The translations under genes were made by a program, and so were the position numbers. DNA of 64,000 bases from Bradyrhizobium sp. 200 (lineage in GTDB: Bacteria; Pseudomonadota; Alphaproteobacteria; Rhizobiales; Xanthobacteraceae), in assembly GCF_023100945.1 (NCBI RefSeq), contig NZ_CP064689.1:1718001-1782000 (forward strand), written 5' to 3'. Below are positions 1-9,350 of this stretch, piece after piece. The notes beneath the pieces are model-generated. The model searched no databases. It saw nothing but the letters and a program-made list of their open reading frames with translations, and was not told the origin of the DNA. Numbering within the stretch: the stretch's first letter is position 1; each line of letters begins with the position of its first letter.

Positions 1-233
1 GAGAGGCCGATCGCGATCATCACCAGCGGCGTTGCCTTCACAGCGATCTCCTGCAGCGAATAGCTGTCGGTCAGGGGATCGATGAAGTAGACGCCGAGCG
101 CGGAAATCGGGTTCTTGCCGAGGATCGCAAACAGGATGCTCATGGTCACGAGCGTCAGGCCGATCGCGATCACGGGCGAGACCAGTGCGATCGTGTTCGA
201 CCGCTCGGCGCGCTTTTCAAGCACCAACTGCAT
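1..233 (-). CDS. Bmp-type nucleoside/simple-sugar ABC transporter permease, N-terminal part
   Basis: Only the first 77 codons are inside the window; the gene runs off the left edge. The protein starts MQLVLEKRAERSN and enters a hydrophobic helix, followed by a GKNPISALGVYF stretch. The complete permease at 12504-13613 has the matching GKNPLDLYFYMY, so this is the first permease type of a Bmp-family importer. Its ATG (231-233) overlaps the last codons of the upstream ATPase gene by 17 bases, which implies one operon and coupled translation. The second permease and the binding protein are expected beyond the edge. Substrate is inferred only from the family (nucleosides or simple sugars). Confidence 0.8.
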   Translation of the reverse strand, partial: MQLVLEKRAERSNTIALVSPVIAIGLTLVTMSILFAILGKNPISALGVYFIDPLTDSYSLQEIAVKATPLVMIAIGL

Positions 234-1788
234 GCGCCGCTTCCTTCTGCTCCAGAGTGCTTCCCCCCATCAGCAGGCCTAGTTTCTCGCGGCTCGCGTC
301 GGCGGTTGGCAACGGCTCCGACAGATGGCCATGGAACATCACGGCGATGCGGTCGGCGATTTCAGCGAGCTCATCGAGGTCCTGGCTCGTCACCAGCAGC
401 GCCGCGCCTGAGGCGGCGAGATCCAGCAGGGCCTGCCGGATCACGGCGGCGGCGCCCGCGTCGACACCCCAGGTCGGCTGGCTCACGACGAGGACCACCG
501 GGTTGCGCAGGATTTCGCGGCCGACGATGAATTTCTGCAGATTGCCGCCGGAGAGGCTGGCGGCTTCCGGATCGCGCTTGGCCTTGCGCACGTCGAAGGT
601 TTCGGTCGCGCGGTCGACAGTCTTCAGCGTCGCGGCGGTATTGACGAAGCCGTGCAGGACCATGCCGCTCGCGGCGTGGCCGGTCAGCAGCGCGTTCTCA
701 GAAAGCTTCATGCGCGGCGCAGTGCCGTGGCCAAGCCGCTCCTCGGGAACGAAGGCCGCCCCAAGCTTGCGGCGCTGCGTGATCGAAAGGTGGCCCGCGG
801 CATGTCCGTCTATGACAATTGTGCCGGGGTCTTGTGCCAGCCGTTCTCCCGACAAAGCGGCGAAAAGCTCGTCCTGACCGTTGCCGGCGACACCGGCGAT
901 GCCCAAGATTTCGCCACCCTTGAGTTCGAACGAGATGTTCCGAAGCCGCACGCCGTGCGGATCGTCCGGCTCGAGGCTGAGGTCGTTGACGACAAGCCGC
1001 GGCACGGTGGTTTGCCGGTTGGCGGGCGCCCTCACTTCCTTGATCTCGCCGCCGACCATCATCCGCGCGAGCGAAGCCGCGGTCTCCGCTTTGGGGTTGC
1101 AGGTCGAGACCTTCTTGCCGCCGCGCAGGATGGTGGCGGTGTCGCAAAGCCGCTTCACCTCTTCCAGCTTGTGGCTGATGTAAAGGATCGCGCGGCCCTC
1201 GGCCTTGAGGCGATTGAGCACGACGAAGAGTTGGTCGGCTTCCTGCGGCGTCAGCACCGCGGTCGGTTCGTCGAGGATCAGGAATTTCGGATTCTGCATC
1301 AGCGCACGCACGATCTCGATGCGCTGGCGTTCACCCACGGACAATTGCCAGACTTCACGTTTGGGATCGAGCGGAAGCCCGTAAACACGGGACACTTCCT
1401 CAAGGCGCGCCGACATGTCCTTGAACGATTCCTTGCCGTCGAGCCCGAGCGCGACGTTTTCTGCCACGTTAAGATTGTCGAACAGCGAGAAATGCTGGAA
1501 CACCATGCCGATGCCGCGGCTGCGGGCTTCCGACGGTCCGGAGAGAACCATCTTCTCGCCCTGCCAGCGCATTTCGCCTGCGCTCGGCTGGATCAATCCG
1601 TAAATGGTTTTGACGAGGGTCGATTTGCCCGCGCCGTTTTCGCCGAGAAGCGCGTGTATCTGCGTCGGCCAGACATCGAGATCGATCGCCTCATTGGCGA
1701 GGAAACTGCCGTAGCGCTTGGTCAGGCCGACCGTCCGGAGCAGCGGCGTGGCACCGGTGTGCAGCTTGGCAGGCGTCGAATCCAGCAT
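217..1788 (-). CDS. Bmp-type nucleoside ABC transporter, duplicated ATP-binding protein
   Basis: A 523-residue ATPase with two tandem ABC domains, as in the RbsA/NupO group that energises inner-membrane import of nucleosides or sugars. Domain 1 has Walker [10 protein letters not shown], signature LSVGERQR and Walker B FLILDEPT. Domain 2 has a degenerate P-loop (GIAGVAGNGQDEL), signature LSGGNLQK and a Walker B region reading VVLVVSQPT, so its usual acidic residue is replaced. It is the first gene of a leftward unit that continues into the permease at the left edge. The paralogue at 9350-10882 has the same layout. Start chosen as the ATG that begins a typical N-terminus ahead of the first domain. 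Confidence 0.9.
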   Translation of the reverse strand: MLDSTPAKLHTGATPLLRTVGLTKRYGSFLANEAIDLDVWPTQIHALLGENGAGKSTLVKTIYGLIQPSAGEMRWQGEKMVLSGPSEARSRGIGMVFQHFSLFDNLNVAENVALGLDGKESFKDMSARLEEVSRVYGLPLDPKREVWQLSVGERQRIEIVRALMQNPKFLILDEPTAVLTPQEADQLFVVLNRLKAEGRAILYISHKLEEVKRLCDTATILRGGKKVSTCNPKAETAASLARMMVGGEIKEVRAPANRQTTVPRLVVNDLSLEPDDPHGVRLRNISFELKGGEILGIAGVAGNGQDELFAALSGERLAQDPGTIVIDGHAAGHLSITQRRKLGAAFVPEERLGHGTAPRMKLSENALLTGHAASGMVLHGFVNTAATLKTVDRATETFDVRKAKRDPEAASLSGGNLQKFIVGREILRNPVVLVVSQPTWGVDAGAAAVIRQALLDLAASGAALLVTSQDLDELAEIADRIAVMFHGHLSEPLPTADASREKLGLLMGGSTLEQKEAAHAVGA

Positions 1789-2356
1789 TCGTGGTCACGC
1801 GTCTGAGGGAATGGTGCCTCAATATTGAGCTAGTTTCGGCGCGCGCGTAAGTGGAGAAAAAGCGCCAGCCCTTGCTCAACTCTTTTGCAAGCAAAGCGCC
1901 TTCTCGATGGCTTGGCTATAGGAAGCATTTCCGGATCGCAGCGCGCTATCCCGATCGGGTGAAAGCGTCTGACCGATGTTGCAGATTTGTGACGGTCCAG
2001 ACCAATTCGAACTGGCCTGGTCAGTCCTGACGCGAAGTTGAGCAGGTTGATTGCCGCTGTGTACGAGCTGTCGGAAGCGAAGCATTCGCCGTGCGTGCGT
2101 TGTTCGCCCTGCGCCAGATCGTCGCAGAAAGCCAATAGATACAGGCTTAAGTCGAAGAATCCGGTTCCACCGGAGATTGATCTGCCTGGCTCTCCACTCC
2201 GCGGATGCGTCGCGCAAGATGCTGATACGCCGATTGTTCTTGATGAAGCTTGCATCACGCCATGGGGAAAGTTGAGGCTTCTCACTTCATTCGATGCACG
2301 CAAGGCTTGCTTCCAAGGGCCTCGATCATTCGATCGTCAACTTGGGGGTAATTGGA
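1789..2356. other. Divergent intergenic region between nucleoside ATPase and outer-membrane channel
   Basis: 568 bases separate the leftward ATPase gene from the rightward porin-like gene. Reading frames here lack family resemblance and a convincing ribosome site, so no gene is called. A weak sigma-54-like element for the ATPase may lie at 1886-1902 on the minus strand: it has GG-N10-GC spacing, but its first block is AGGCGC instead of TGGCAC. The region must hold the promoters of both genes. Confidence 0.5.
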
Positions 2357-3463
2357 ATGTCTAGTCTTCGCAGAACGCTGACAGCAGCGGCGCTGTCTCT
2401 CGCTACGCTCGCACCGGCCGGTTACGCCGGCGCCGCCGACGTGGCGGTCAAGGCGCTCAAGCCGGTCGCCGAGGTGCCGTTTTTTCTGGTGATTGACAAC
2501 CGCGTGTCGTTCTCGTGGATGCCCAAGGGCACCGATCCCGGCATGTTCTCCGTAAACCCGGACGGCTCGATCAACGGCACCACCGCCAAGCAGGTCTATT
2601 CGTTCACCCACTTCGACGCCTGGGCTTACGGCACCAACTTCTTCAATATCTCGATGTTCAAGTCGGGTCATAACGATCCCGCTTCGCCCTGCGTCGCGCC
2701 CGGCGTCACCATCACGGGCGGCTTGGCAGACTGTGCCGGCGCCACCGAAATCTACGGCCTGTTCCGCTCGACCTTCGGCTTCAACGAGATATTCAACACC
2801 AAGGCCTTCACGATGGGGCCGCTGCGCAACGTGTCGTTCGAAGTCGGTATGGACGCCAACACCGAAAACAACTTCCTGGCGCCCGCCAAGCGTGACGTCG
2901 TCGCCGGTCTGCAATTCGCTTTCGACCTGCCTTACAAGGGCTATGTCAACATCGCCCCGCTGGTATATTGGGAATTCTCCAACCACAACGCGTTCACCCA
3001 GTGCGGCCTGTTCGGCCCCGGCATCCCTGGAACCACCTGCAACTCCGACGGCAACGTCTCGTACCGGCCGACATGGGCGGTCGAGGTCAACTACTACATG
3101 GACCTCGGCTTCCTGCCGCCGAACATGCAGTACTTCTCGATCAGCGGCCGCGCCGGCTGGTATGGACCGAAGGGCGATTCCAACGGCCTGCCTGCGCTTT
3201 CGGGCCCCGGACGGTTCTCGACCGCTTCCAAGACCGAGTTCAACAGCGAACCGATCCGTCTGACCTTCGACGCCAGCAAGGCTTTCATGGGTCCGAAGTA
3301 CTCGCACTTCCTCGATCTCTGGGTCGCGTATCGCTACTGGCAGAACAAGTTCGGCCTCGACCACAATGCGATGCCGGGCGTGTGCACGCTCGCCGCCAAT
3401 GGTCAGAGCACCAACTCCTGCACCGAATCGACCGTCTATGGCGGCGTCACGGTAAAGTTCTAA
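2357..3463 (+). CDS. Outer-membrane beta-barrel protein, possibly Tsx-like nucleoside channel
   Basis: A 368-residue protein with a cleavable signal peptide (MSSLRRTLTAAALSLATLAP, cleavage probably after AGAA). Alternating polar and aromatic strands follow, ending in the terminal phenylalanine usual for outer-membrane barrels (TVYGGVTVKF). Blocks such as FTHFDAWAYGTNFF recall nucleoside-channel (Tsx) family strands, and the gene diverges from a nucleoside-type ABC ATPase. A role as outer-membrane entry for nucleosides therefore fits, but the family call rests on weak resemblance. The ATG at 2357 was chosen over one 63 bases upstream because it starts the signal peptide. A strong terminator hairpin follows. 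Confidence 0.6.
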   Translation: MSSLRRTLTAAALSLATLAPAGYAGAADVAVKALKPVAEVPFFLVIDNRVSFSWMPKGTDPGMFSVNPDGSINGTTAKQVYSFTHFDAWAYGTNFFNISMFKSGHNDPASPCVAPGVTITGGLADCAGATEIYGLFRSTFGFNEIFNTKAFTMGPLRNVSFEVGMDANTENNFLAPAKRDVVAGLQFAFDLPYKGYVNIAPLVYWEFSNHNAFTQCGLFGPGIPGTTCNSDGNVSYRPTWAVEVNYYMDLGFLPPNMQYFSISGRAGWYGPKGDSNGLPALSGPGRFSTASKTEFNSEPIRLTFDASKAFMGPKYSHFLDLWVAYRYWQNKFGLDHNAMPGVCTLAANGQSTNSCTESTVYGGVTVKF

Positions 3464-3493
3464 CCGCCTGGCCGTTCCTCCAGGTGACAAGCG

Positions 3494-3523
3494 ATGGCGC
3501 CGCGATGTTCCCCGCGGCGCCAT
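3494..3523 (+). terminator. Hairpin terminator of the porin-like gene
   Basis: Perfect 11-bp inverted repeat ATGGCGCCGCG / CGCGGCGCCAT with an 8-base loop, followed by TTTCCTT, 31 bases after the porin stop codon. It also lies between convergent genes. Confidence 0.75.
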
Positions 3524-3575
3524 TTCCTTGCGGGCGAACTCCGGGATGATGGTTGGCGGGCCTGCCGCTGCAGGG

Positions 3576-4076
3576 CTACTTGTTCCAGACCCCGGCGTGA
3601 ACCGCCGCGGCTTCGTCCTCAAGCAGCGGGCCGACTACCTCGGTCGCGCGTTGCCCGCTGGCGAACACGTCGCGGCAGGGCAGGTTGAGGGTCGGATTTT
3701 CCGGATGGTTGCCGGTCAATTCCCGCAGCCGGTGTTCGCTCAGGCCATAGACAAGCCGGCCGATGCCGGCCCAGTAGATCGCGCCTGCGCACATCGCGCA
3801 GGGTTCGGCGGACGAATACAGCGTAGCGCTGCGCAGCGTGCCCGGATCGAGCGTGGTGCAGGCCTGCGTCGCCAGCAGACGCTCGGCATGCGCTGTGCCG
3901 TCATGGGAGGGCATGTAGCCGTTCTCGGCTTCCAGCAGCAAATTACCATCCCGGTCGACAAGAACAGCCCCAAAGGGATGGTTGCCGTGGGTCATGGCGC
4001 GGCGCGCGACCTCGAACGACCGCCGCAGGAAATGCGCGTCGCGCTCCGAAGGGCTGAGCGTTGAAAGGTTCGCCAT
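3576..4076 (-). CDS. Nucleoside/guanine deaminase-like CMP-dCMP deaminase family protein
   Basis: A 166-residue zinc hydrolase of the cytidine-deaminase fold. H63-A-E65 supplies the first zinc ligand and the proton-shuttle glutamate, and PCAMC (C93, C96) supplies the other two ligands. The following GAIYWAGI block resembles guanine deaminase (GuaD) more than the tRNA enzyme TadA, so hydrolytic deamination of guanine or a related purine is likely. It follows the polyamine-type ABC operon by 72 bases on the same strand and may be its last gene, releasing ammonia from an imported base. The start at 4076 has a GGAGG site 10 bases upstream; a longer in-frame start at 4136 lacks one. Confidence 0.8.
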   Translation of the reverse strand: MANLSTLSPSERDAHFLRRSFEVARRAMTHGNHPFGAVLVDRDGNLLLEAENGYMPSHDGTAHAERLLATQACTTLDPGTLRSATLYSSAEPCAMCAGAIYWAGIGRLVYGLSEHRLRELTGNHPENPTLNLPCRDVFASGQRATEVVGPLLEDEAAAVHAGVWNK

Positions 4077-4148
4077 CAATGGGTTCCTCCGCGACTCCAC
4101 GCGGCGGTGATGTTCGGGTTGACGATCAGGCGACACATGAAGCAGGTT

Positions 4149-5027
4149 CTACACCATTCCCTTGCCCGCGTCCGACCCGTGACGCCGTTGTCGCGCCTGG
4201 AGCACAAGAATGACGATCAGGGCCGAAAAGATGACGAGAAAGGATACGGCGCTGGTCAACGTTCCAAGCGCATAGATATCCGGCTTCGTCACGGTCGTCG
4301 TCAGGCCCTGCAACTCGAGCGGCAAGGTGTTGACGGATCCGATCGCCTGGCTGGAGCGCGCGAGTTCGTCCCACGACAAGGTAAAGCCGAACAGACCAAT
4401 GCCCACGACGGACGGCAATATGATTGGCAGCACCACATGGCGAAATGTCTGCCATGGTGTTGCACCGAGGTCGCGCGCCGCCTCTTCAAGCCGGCCATCG
4501 AACCGGTTGAAAATCGCAAACATGATCAAAAGGCCAAACGGCAACGTCCAGGTAAGGTGCGCTCCAAGGCCTGAGGTAAAAAGCCCCATTGCCGTCGTCC
4601 AGCCCTCGGCGCCGCTTTTGATGATGAAATCGTCAAGCAACCGGAATTCCAGCGCGATGCCGAGCGAAGTGATGATCGACGGCATGATCAGGCTTGCGAT
4701 GGCGACATAAAACAGGAAGGTCGCGCCGCGGAACGATTTGCGAAAGGCCATGCCCGCCGAAACCGAAAGCACGACCGTCAGGACCATGACGACGAGGCCG
4801 AGCTTGAGCGACCGCTTGAAGGCCGCACCGATGTCGACGATGCCGGCCCCGGCGAACACCTTGCTGAACCAGACCAGCGAAACGCCGTTCATTGGAAAGG
4901 TCAGGCCGCCGTCAGGGCCCTGGAACGAGAGGATGTAGATCGCAATCATCGGCCCATAAAGAAACAGCACATAGGCAGCGAAGAACGCCGCCAGAACATA
5001 AAAGGATCGCGACCGCTTGTCGCCCAT
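4149..5027 (-). CDS. Polyamine-type ABC transporter permease (PotC-like)
   Basis: A 292-residue integral membrane protein with about six helices and the cytoplasmic EAA loop EEAARDLGATPWQTF, which docks on the ATPase. It belongs to the binding-protein-dependent permease family used for spermidine/putrescine and related amines. It starts one base after the stop of the partner permease at 5029-5910, so the two are translated together. The last 20 residues are basic (QARQRRHGSDAGK). The substrate is not shown by sequence; the operon's sigma-54 promoter and neighbouring deaminase suggest a nitrogen-rich compound. Confidence 0.88.
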   Translation of the reverse strand: MGDKRSRSFYVLAAFFAAYVLFLYGPMIAIYILSFQGPDGGLTFPMNGVSLVWFSKVFAGAGIVDIGAAFKRSLKLGLVVMVLTVVLSVSAGMAFRKSFRGATFLFYVAIASLIMPSIITSLGIALEFRLLDDFIIKSGAEGWTTAMGLFTSGLGAHLTWTLPFGLLIMFAIFNRFDGRLEEAARDLGATPWQTFRHVVLPIILPSVVGIGLFGFTLSWDELARSSQAIGSVNTLPLELQGLTTTVTKPDIYALGTLTSAVSFLVIFSALIVILVLQARQRRHGSDAGKGMV

Positions 5028-5028
5028 C

Positions 5029-5910
5029 TCACAGTTCCTTGCGGATATCGACGATCCGCGTCAGCGCTGAAATGATCATGATCGTGATGCCGAGCAGGAT
5101 GACGGCGTTGGCTGCGGCTGCGGGAAATTGCAACGCATTGAGGCGTGCCTCGATGATCTTGCCTGCGGAAGCGATCTGTTGGCCGCCCATCACGCCGATC
5201 GTGACAAAATCACCCATGACGATCGTGATCACGAAAATCGAGCCAATCACGATCCCCGGCTTTGCCAGGGGGATGATGATATTCACGAGGGTCTGCCACC
5301 CGGTGGCTCCGGCATCATAGGCGGCCTCGATCAGCCGCTTGTCGATCCGGATCATCGAGTTGAAGATCGGCACCACCATGAAGAATGTGAAAAGGTGGAC
5401 GAGGGCCAGCACGACAGAGAACTCGGAGAACAGCAGCCATTCCAGCGGCTGCTGGATCAGCCCCGCGTGCTGCAGGCCATTGTTGACCAATCCGTTGCGG
5501 CCGAGAAGCGGAATCCACGCGATCATGCGGATCACATTCGAGGTCCAGAACGGAATGGTGCAAAGCAAGGAGAGTACGATCTGCCAGGTTTTGGATCGGA
5601 CGTGGAACGCGAGAAAATAGGCGACCGTGAATCCGATCAGCAGCGTCAGAACCCAGGTCAGCAGGCACAATTTCAGGGTCTTCAGGTAGGTTTTCAGGAT
5701 CGTGCACAGACCGGGCAGTTCGGCGATGCACCCTTCGAATGTATCGGTGTAGCCGCGCAGACTGAGGGCGGGGAGCATTTCATATTCATTGTAGTCCCAC
5801 GCGCTGACGATTGTCACAAATACCAGCGGCAACAGAAAAAACAGCGCGAAGATCAGCATCATCGGCGCGGCTTGAAGCCACGCGACAAGGGATTTGCGGT
5901 CTTGAAGCAT
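5029..5910 (-). CDS. Polyamine-type ABC transporter permease (PotB-like)
   Basis: About 293 residues, six predicted helices, with a long periplasmic loop after the first (YEMLPALSLRGYTDTF) and the EAA loop IEAAYDAGATGWQTL. Forms the membrane channel together with the PotC-like partner that begins one base downstream. The start is taken at MLQDRKSLVAWLQAAP (5910); upstream codons in this frame run into the binding-protein gene and read like non-coding sequence. No clear ribosome site precedes 5910, so the start is less certain than the family. Confidence 0.85.
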   Translation of the reverse strand: MLQDRKSLVAWLQAAPMMLIFALFFLLPLVFVTIVSAWDYNEYEMLPALSLRGYTDTFEGCIAELPGLCTILKTYLKTLKLCLLTWVLTLLIGFTVAYFLAFHVRSKTWQIVLSLLCTIPFWTSNVIRMIAWIPLLGRNGLVNNGLQHAGLIQQPLEWLLFSEFSVVLALVHLFTFFMVVPIFNSMIRIDKRLIEAAYDAGATGWQTLVNIIIPLAKPGIVIGSIFVITIVMGDFVTIGVMGGQQIASAGKIIEARLNALQFPAAAANAVILLGITIMIISALTRIVDIRKEL

Positions 5911-5983
5911 TTGGAGGCCGATCTCAATCAAACCGGAGCGGGTCTTGCCGGGCGCGTTGGCCCGGCAACTTCCCGGCACGGCA

Positions 5984-7276
5984 TCAAGCGGCGATGAATT
6001 CGTTCCACTTGCGCACCATGTAATCGTTCTCGTCCATGACGGCGTTCCAGCAGGCGACGCCGCCCATGCGGTCGTCGTAGGAGCCTCCGTCACGCTTGGA
6101 GCCGGCTTTCTCCAGGACGGTGCCGTCGGGCGCCTTGATATCGCCGACAGCGGCCTTGCCCTCCATCCAGTAGCCCCATTCGTCCGCCGTCATGTTGGCC
6201 TTGGCGGTGGAGAGCACGGCGGAATAATAGCCCTGGCGATTGAGATAGGCGCCTGCCCATCCCGATAGATACCAGTTCACGAATTCATAGGCCCAGTCGA
6301 GCTTCGGTCCCGAAACTGCCTTCGACACGCAGAACCCTGACGCCCACGAGCGATAGCCTTCCTTGAGCGGTTGGAACGTGCAGGCGATTCCCATCGAGCG
6401 CACCTTGGTGACCGCCGGAGACCACATCGACTGAATGACGGTTTCACCTGCGGCCATCAGGTTGACGGACTCGTTGAAATCCTTCCAGAAGGCGCGGAAC
6501 TGACCGGCCTTCTTGGCCTCTGTCATGATCTTCATGGTCAGATCAATCTCGGCCTTGGTCATGTTGCCCTTGTCGGCATACTTGTGCTGGCCGGTAGCCT
6601 CCACCACCATCGCCGCATCCATGATGCCGATCGACGGGATGTTGAGGATCGACGCCTTGCCCTTGAATTCGGGATTGAGCAGTTCGCTCCAGGATGAAAT
6701 CGGCCGCTTGATCAGATCCGGCCGGATGCCGAGCGTATCGGCATTGTAGACCGTCGGGATCAGCGTCACGAATTCGGTGGGTGTTGTCGAGAATTTCTTG
6801 GAATTGGCTCCCTCGAGGTAAAGCACCTTCCAGGGCGCGGTGCCCTGGTCGCCGATCTTCTTGCCGTTGGGCAACTGACCCTTCGTGAATACCGGCGTGA
6901 TGTTGCCGAATTCCTTGATCTTCTTGGCATCGAGCGCGAAAATATTGCCCGACGGCACCAGCTTCTTCAGCGAGAAATATTCCGTATCGAGCACATCAAA
7001 CGAATTCGGCTGGGTGATGACACGCTTCGTCACATCGTCGGTCGTTGCGGTGATGTACTCGATCTTGATGCCGGTATCTTGCAGGCATTTCTTCGCGATC
7101 TCGTCTCCCGCGTTCACTGCGGTCCCGAGGTATCGCAACACTTTCGGGTCGGCCGAGTGGACATAAGGAAATCCGGTAATGGCGCCCGAACCTGCCGCCA
7201 GGCCCGCCGCACCGGCTGCGCCCTTCAGCACGGCGCGACGGCTGACGCCACGATTGAATTTCGAAGATTTGCTCAT
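5984..7276 (-). CDS. Periplasmic binding protein of polyamine-type ABC transporter (PotD-like)
   Basis: A 430-residue solute-binding protein of the family-1 spermidine/putrescine group. A twin-arginine signal (SRRAVLKGAAG) at residues 12-22 directs export of the folded protein. The mature part begins near HSADPKVLRYLG, and aromatic-rich stretches (WYLSGWAGAYLNRQGYYS) form the usual C-terminal lobe. It sits 18 bases after the ATPase stop, and 73 bases separate it from the first permease. It is longer than E. coli PotD (about 350 residues), which with the Tat signal is common in rhizobial members of this group. Ligand unknown. Confidence 0.87.
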   Translation of the reverse strand: MSKSSKFNRGVSRRAVLKGAAGAAGLAAGSGAITGFPYVHSADPKVLRYLGTAVNAGDEIAKKCLQDTGIKIEYITATTDDVTKRVITQPNSFDVLDTEYFSLKKLVPSGNIFALDAKKIKEFGNITPVFTKGQLPNGKKIGDQGTAPWKVLYLEGANSKKFSTTPTEFVTLIPTVYNADTLGIRPDLIKRPISSWSELLNPEFKGKASILNIPSIGIMDAAMVVEATGQHKYADKGNMTKAEIDLTMKIMTEAKKAGQFRAFWKDFNESVNLMAAGETVIQSMWSPAVTKVRSMGIACTFQPLKEGYRSWASGFCVSKAVSGPKLDWAYEFVNWYLSGWAGAYLNRQGYYSAVLSTAKANMTADEWGYWMEGKAAVGDIKAPDGTVLEKAGSKRDGGSYDDRMGGVACWNAVMDENDYMVRKWNEFIAA

Positions 7277-7294
7277 GATTATCTCCCTAAGATG

Positions 7295-8329
7295 TCAAGC
7301 CGCCTTATCAGGCGGCGGGACGGTTACAGAACGACTGGTCATCAATGGGCTTGCCTGCGCCGGGTCCCAGGTGGCGAGAACACGCTCACCGACGGCGTAG
7401 TTGGCCGCGTCGAATTGATCTTCGGTGAGTTGGACCGAGATATCGGTTCCGCCTTCGGCGGCAATCGCGATACGGATATAGGTCCCCTGGTATTCGACCT
7501 CGCTGACGGTGCCTGCGATCGATGGACCGTTGAAGGCTTCGCCCGGTCTTCTCAGCTTCAGGCGATCTTCGCGAACCGCAAAAGTTTCGTTGCCGATGGC
7601 GATGACATTGTGGCTGCCGATGAATTTCGCCGTGAACTCGGTTCGGGGATGGTTGAATATTTCACGCGGCGAACCCTGCTGTTCGATCCGGCCGCCATTC
7701 ATCAGAACCACGATGTCAGCCAGCGCCATCGCCTCGTCCTGACCGTGCGTCACATGAATGAAGGAAATCCCAAGCTCGCGCTGCAGCTTTTTCAGTTCGG
7801 TTCTCATCCGCAGCCGCAAAAACGGATCGAGTGCCGAAAGCGGCTCGTCCAGCAGCAGGATCTGAGGCGAGGTGATCAGCGCGCGCGCGAGCGCCACGCG
7901 CTGCTGCTGGCCTCCGGAAAGCTGCGCCGGCAGCCTCGCCGCATAAGGCTGCATATCGACGAGTTCCAGCAGCTTTTTTGCTTCGGCATGGCGCTCCGCC
8001 TTGGCAACGCCTTTCATCTTCAAGGCAAAGGCAACGTTGTCGATGACGGACAGATGCGGGAACAGGGCGTAGGACTGGAACATCATCGCCGTGTTTCGGC
8101 CGGCAGGCGGCAGGTCCGTCACATTCTTCGGCCCGACAAGGATGTCGCCTGAAGTCGCCGATTCATGACCAGCCACCATGCGCAAGGTGGATGTCTTGCC
8201 GCAGCCGGACGGCCCGAGCAGACAACAATAGGAGCCGGCGGGAATCTTGAGGTTGATGGCGTCAACGGCGGTGACGCCGCCGTACTTCTTCGTCAATTGC
8301 ACCAGTTCGAGCGCCGCCGTGGTCGTCAT
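7295..8329 (-). CDS. Polyamine-type ABC transporter ATP-binding protein (PotA-like)
   Basis: A 344-residue ATPase with Walker A GPSGCGKTS, Q-loop MMFQSYALFPHL, signature LSGGQQQRVALARAL and Walker B ILLLDEPLSALD, followed by a C-terminal TOBE domain. It powers uptake through the two permeases downstream and leads the operon ATPase, binding protein, permease, permease. The start is taken at MTTTAALELVQL (8329); an ATG nine bases upstream (8338) is equally possible. The longer frame back to 8449 is rejected because a sigma-54 promoter lies inside it at 8401-8417. Confidence 0.88.
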   Translation of the reverse strand: MTTTAALELVQLTKKYGGVTAVDAINLKIPAGSYCCLLGPSGCGKTSTLRMVAGHESATSGDILVGPKNVTDLPPAGRNTAMMFQSYALFPHLSVIDNVAFALKMKGVAKAERHAEAKKLLELVDMQPYAARLPAQLSGGQQQRVALARALITSPQILLLDEPLSALDPFLRLRMRTELKKLQRELGISFIHVTHGQDEAMALADIVVLMNGGRIEQQGSPREIFNHPRTEFTAKFIGSHNVIAIGNETFAVREDRLKLRRPGEAFNGPSIAGTVSEVEYQGTYIRIAIAAEGGTDISVQLTEDQFDAANYAVGERVLATWDPAQASPLMTSRSVTVPPPDKAA

Positions 8330-8400
8330 CCGCACCATTCCGCATTGTCTTGCCCAGGACCCGGGCGACGTTGGCGCCGGGAACGCTATCCGGAATTGAA

Positions 8401-8417
8401 TGCAACAGATGTGCCAA
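8401..8417 (-). promoter_or_regulatory. Sigma-54 (RpoN) promoter of the polyamine-type ABC operon
   Basis: On the minus strand the sequence is TTGGCACATCTGTTGCA. It matches the RpoN consensus (YTGGCACR-N4-TTGCW) fully, with the exact GG-N10-GC spacing. The expected transcript start is near 8390, about 60 bases before the ATPase start codon. Confidence 0.85.
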
Positions 8418-8678
8418 AAATTGCGACAGACGAGACAAAAAGTGGGCAATCGGGAATGTTCATGAAAGCGACAACGTTCCCCAATCCAGGTCAGAGAGGA
8501 GGAGTGATCAGTAAGAGGCGCCGGTAGCCGTTACGGCTTGCCATATCTTTTCGTCGGCCCGAAGATGTCCAAGGGGGAAGAGCATGCGCACAACATCGGT
8601 CAACGTCGTTCGCATTGCCACCAGAGGCCTCTCTTGCAGTAGGAAGCGGTGAATTTCGTTTTATGGCGCCGCGCACGC
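8418..8678. other. Intergenic region upstream of the sigma-54 promoter
   Basis: About 260 bases between the promoter and the upp stop codon, without a convincing gene. It is the place where enhancer sites for an NtrC-type activator would be expected. One partial element, GCGCACAACATCGGT near 8585, has only half of the NtrC palindrome. Confidence 0.4.
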
Positions 8679-9350
8679 TTACTTGGTGCCGAACATTCTG
8701 TCGCCGGCGTCGCCCAGGCCGGGCACGATATAGCCGTGATCATTCAGCCTCTCGTCGACAGCAGCGGTCCAGATCGGGACGTCAGGATACTCACTGTGAA
8801 ATCGGGCAATCCCTTCGGGGGCCGCGAGCAAGCAGACGAACCTGATGTCCCGGGCACCTCGCGATTTGAGCAGGCTGACCGCGGCGCACGCTGAATTTCC
8901 CGTCGCAAGCATTGGATCCAATAGAATCACGATGCGATCCGACAGATCCTGCGGCGCCTTGAAGAAGTATTCCACGGCTTGAAGAGTTTCCGGATTCCGG
9001 TAGAGGCCGATATGCGCGACGCGCGCGGACGGAAGGAGCGCCAGCATGCCGTCGAGAAATCCGACACCCGCCCGCAATATCGGAGCGAGTGTGAGTTTCT
9101 TGCCCGCGATTTTTGGCGCCTTCATTGCAGCGAGCGGCGTATCGATGTCGACCATTTCCAAAGGCAATTCCCGGGTGACCTCATAGCAGAGGAGCATGCC
9201 TATCTCGTTCAGAAGCTCACGAAAGCCCTTGGTCGAGAGATCCTTGTCGCGCATCAGCGAGAGCTTGTGCTGGACCAGGGGATGGCTGACGTGATTTACG
9301 GTTGTGGTTGTCATGGGATCGCTTTGCAATTGATCATCGGCCCTGACCAT
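8679..9350 (-). CDS. upp: Uracil phosphoribosyltransferase
   Basis: Salvages uracil with PRPP to UMP in the cytoplasm. The protein has the family blocks [28 protein letters not shown], the PRPP loop [13 protein letters not shown] and the C-terminal uracil site [18 protein letters not shown]. It is the last gene of the Bmp-type operon. An ATG at 9348-9350 shares one base with the upstream ATPase stop (TGATG), giving 223 residues and tight coupling. The ATG at 9314 (MTTTTVNHV) would give about 211 residues, closer to the usual 209, so the first 12 residues are uncertain. Its place in the operon suggests that pyrimidine nucleosides or bases are the imported substrates. Confidence 0.93.
   Translation of the reverse strand: MVRADDQLQSDPMTTTTVNHVSHPLVQHKLSLMRDKDLSTKGFRELLNEIGMLLCYEVTRELPLEMVDIDTPLAAMKAPKIAGKKLTLAPILRAGVGFLDGMLALLPSARVAHIGLYRNPETLQAVEYFFKAPQDLSDRIVILLDPMLATGNSACAAVSLLKSRGARDIRFVCLLAAPEGIARFHSEYPDVPIWTAAVDERLNDHGYIVPGLGDAGDRMFGTK

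Noticed and set aside
1830..2303. 157-codon leftward frame in the divergent intergenic region
   Set aside because: Composition is unlike neighbouring genes, with no ribosome site and no recognisable domain; it would occupy the promoter region of both flanking genes.
2282..3622. 446-codon frame opposite the porin-like gene
   Set aside because: Arg/Gly/Val-rich antisense shadow of a gene with signal peptide and barrel features; no ribosome site or family match.
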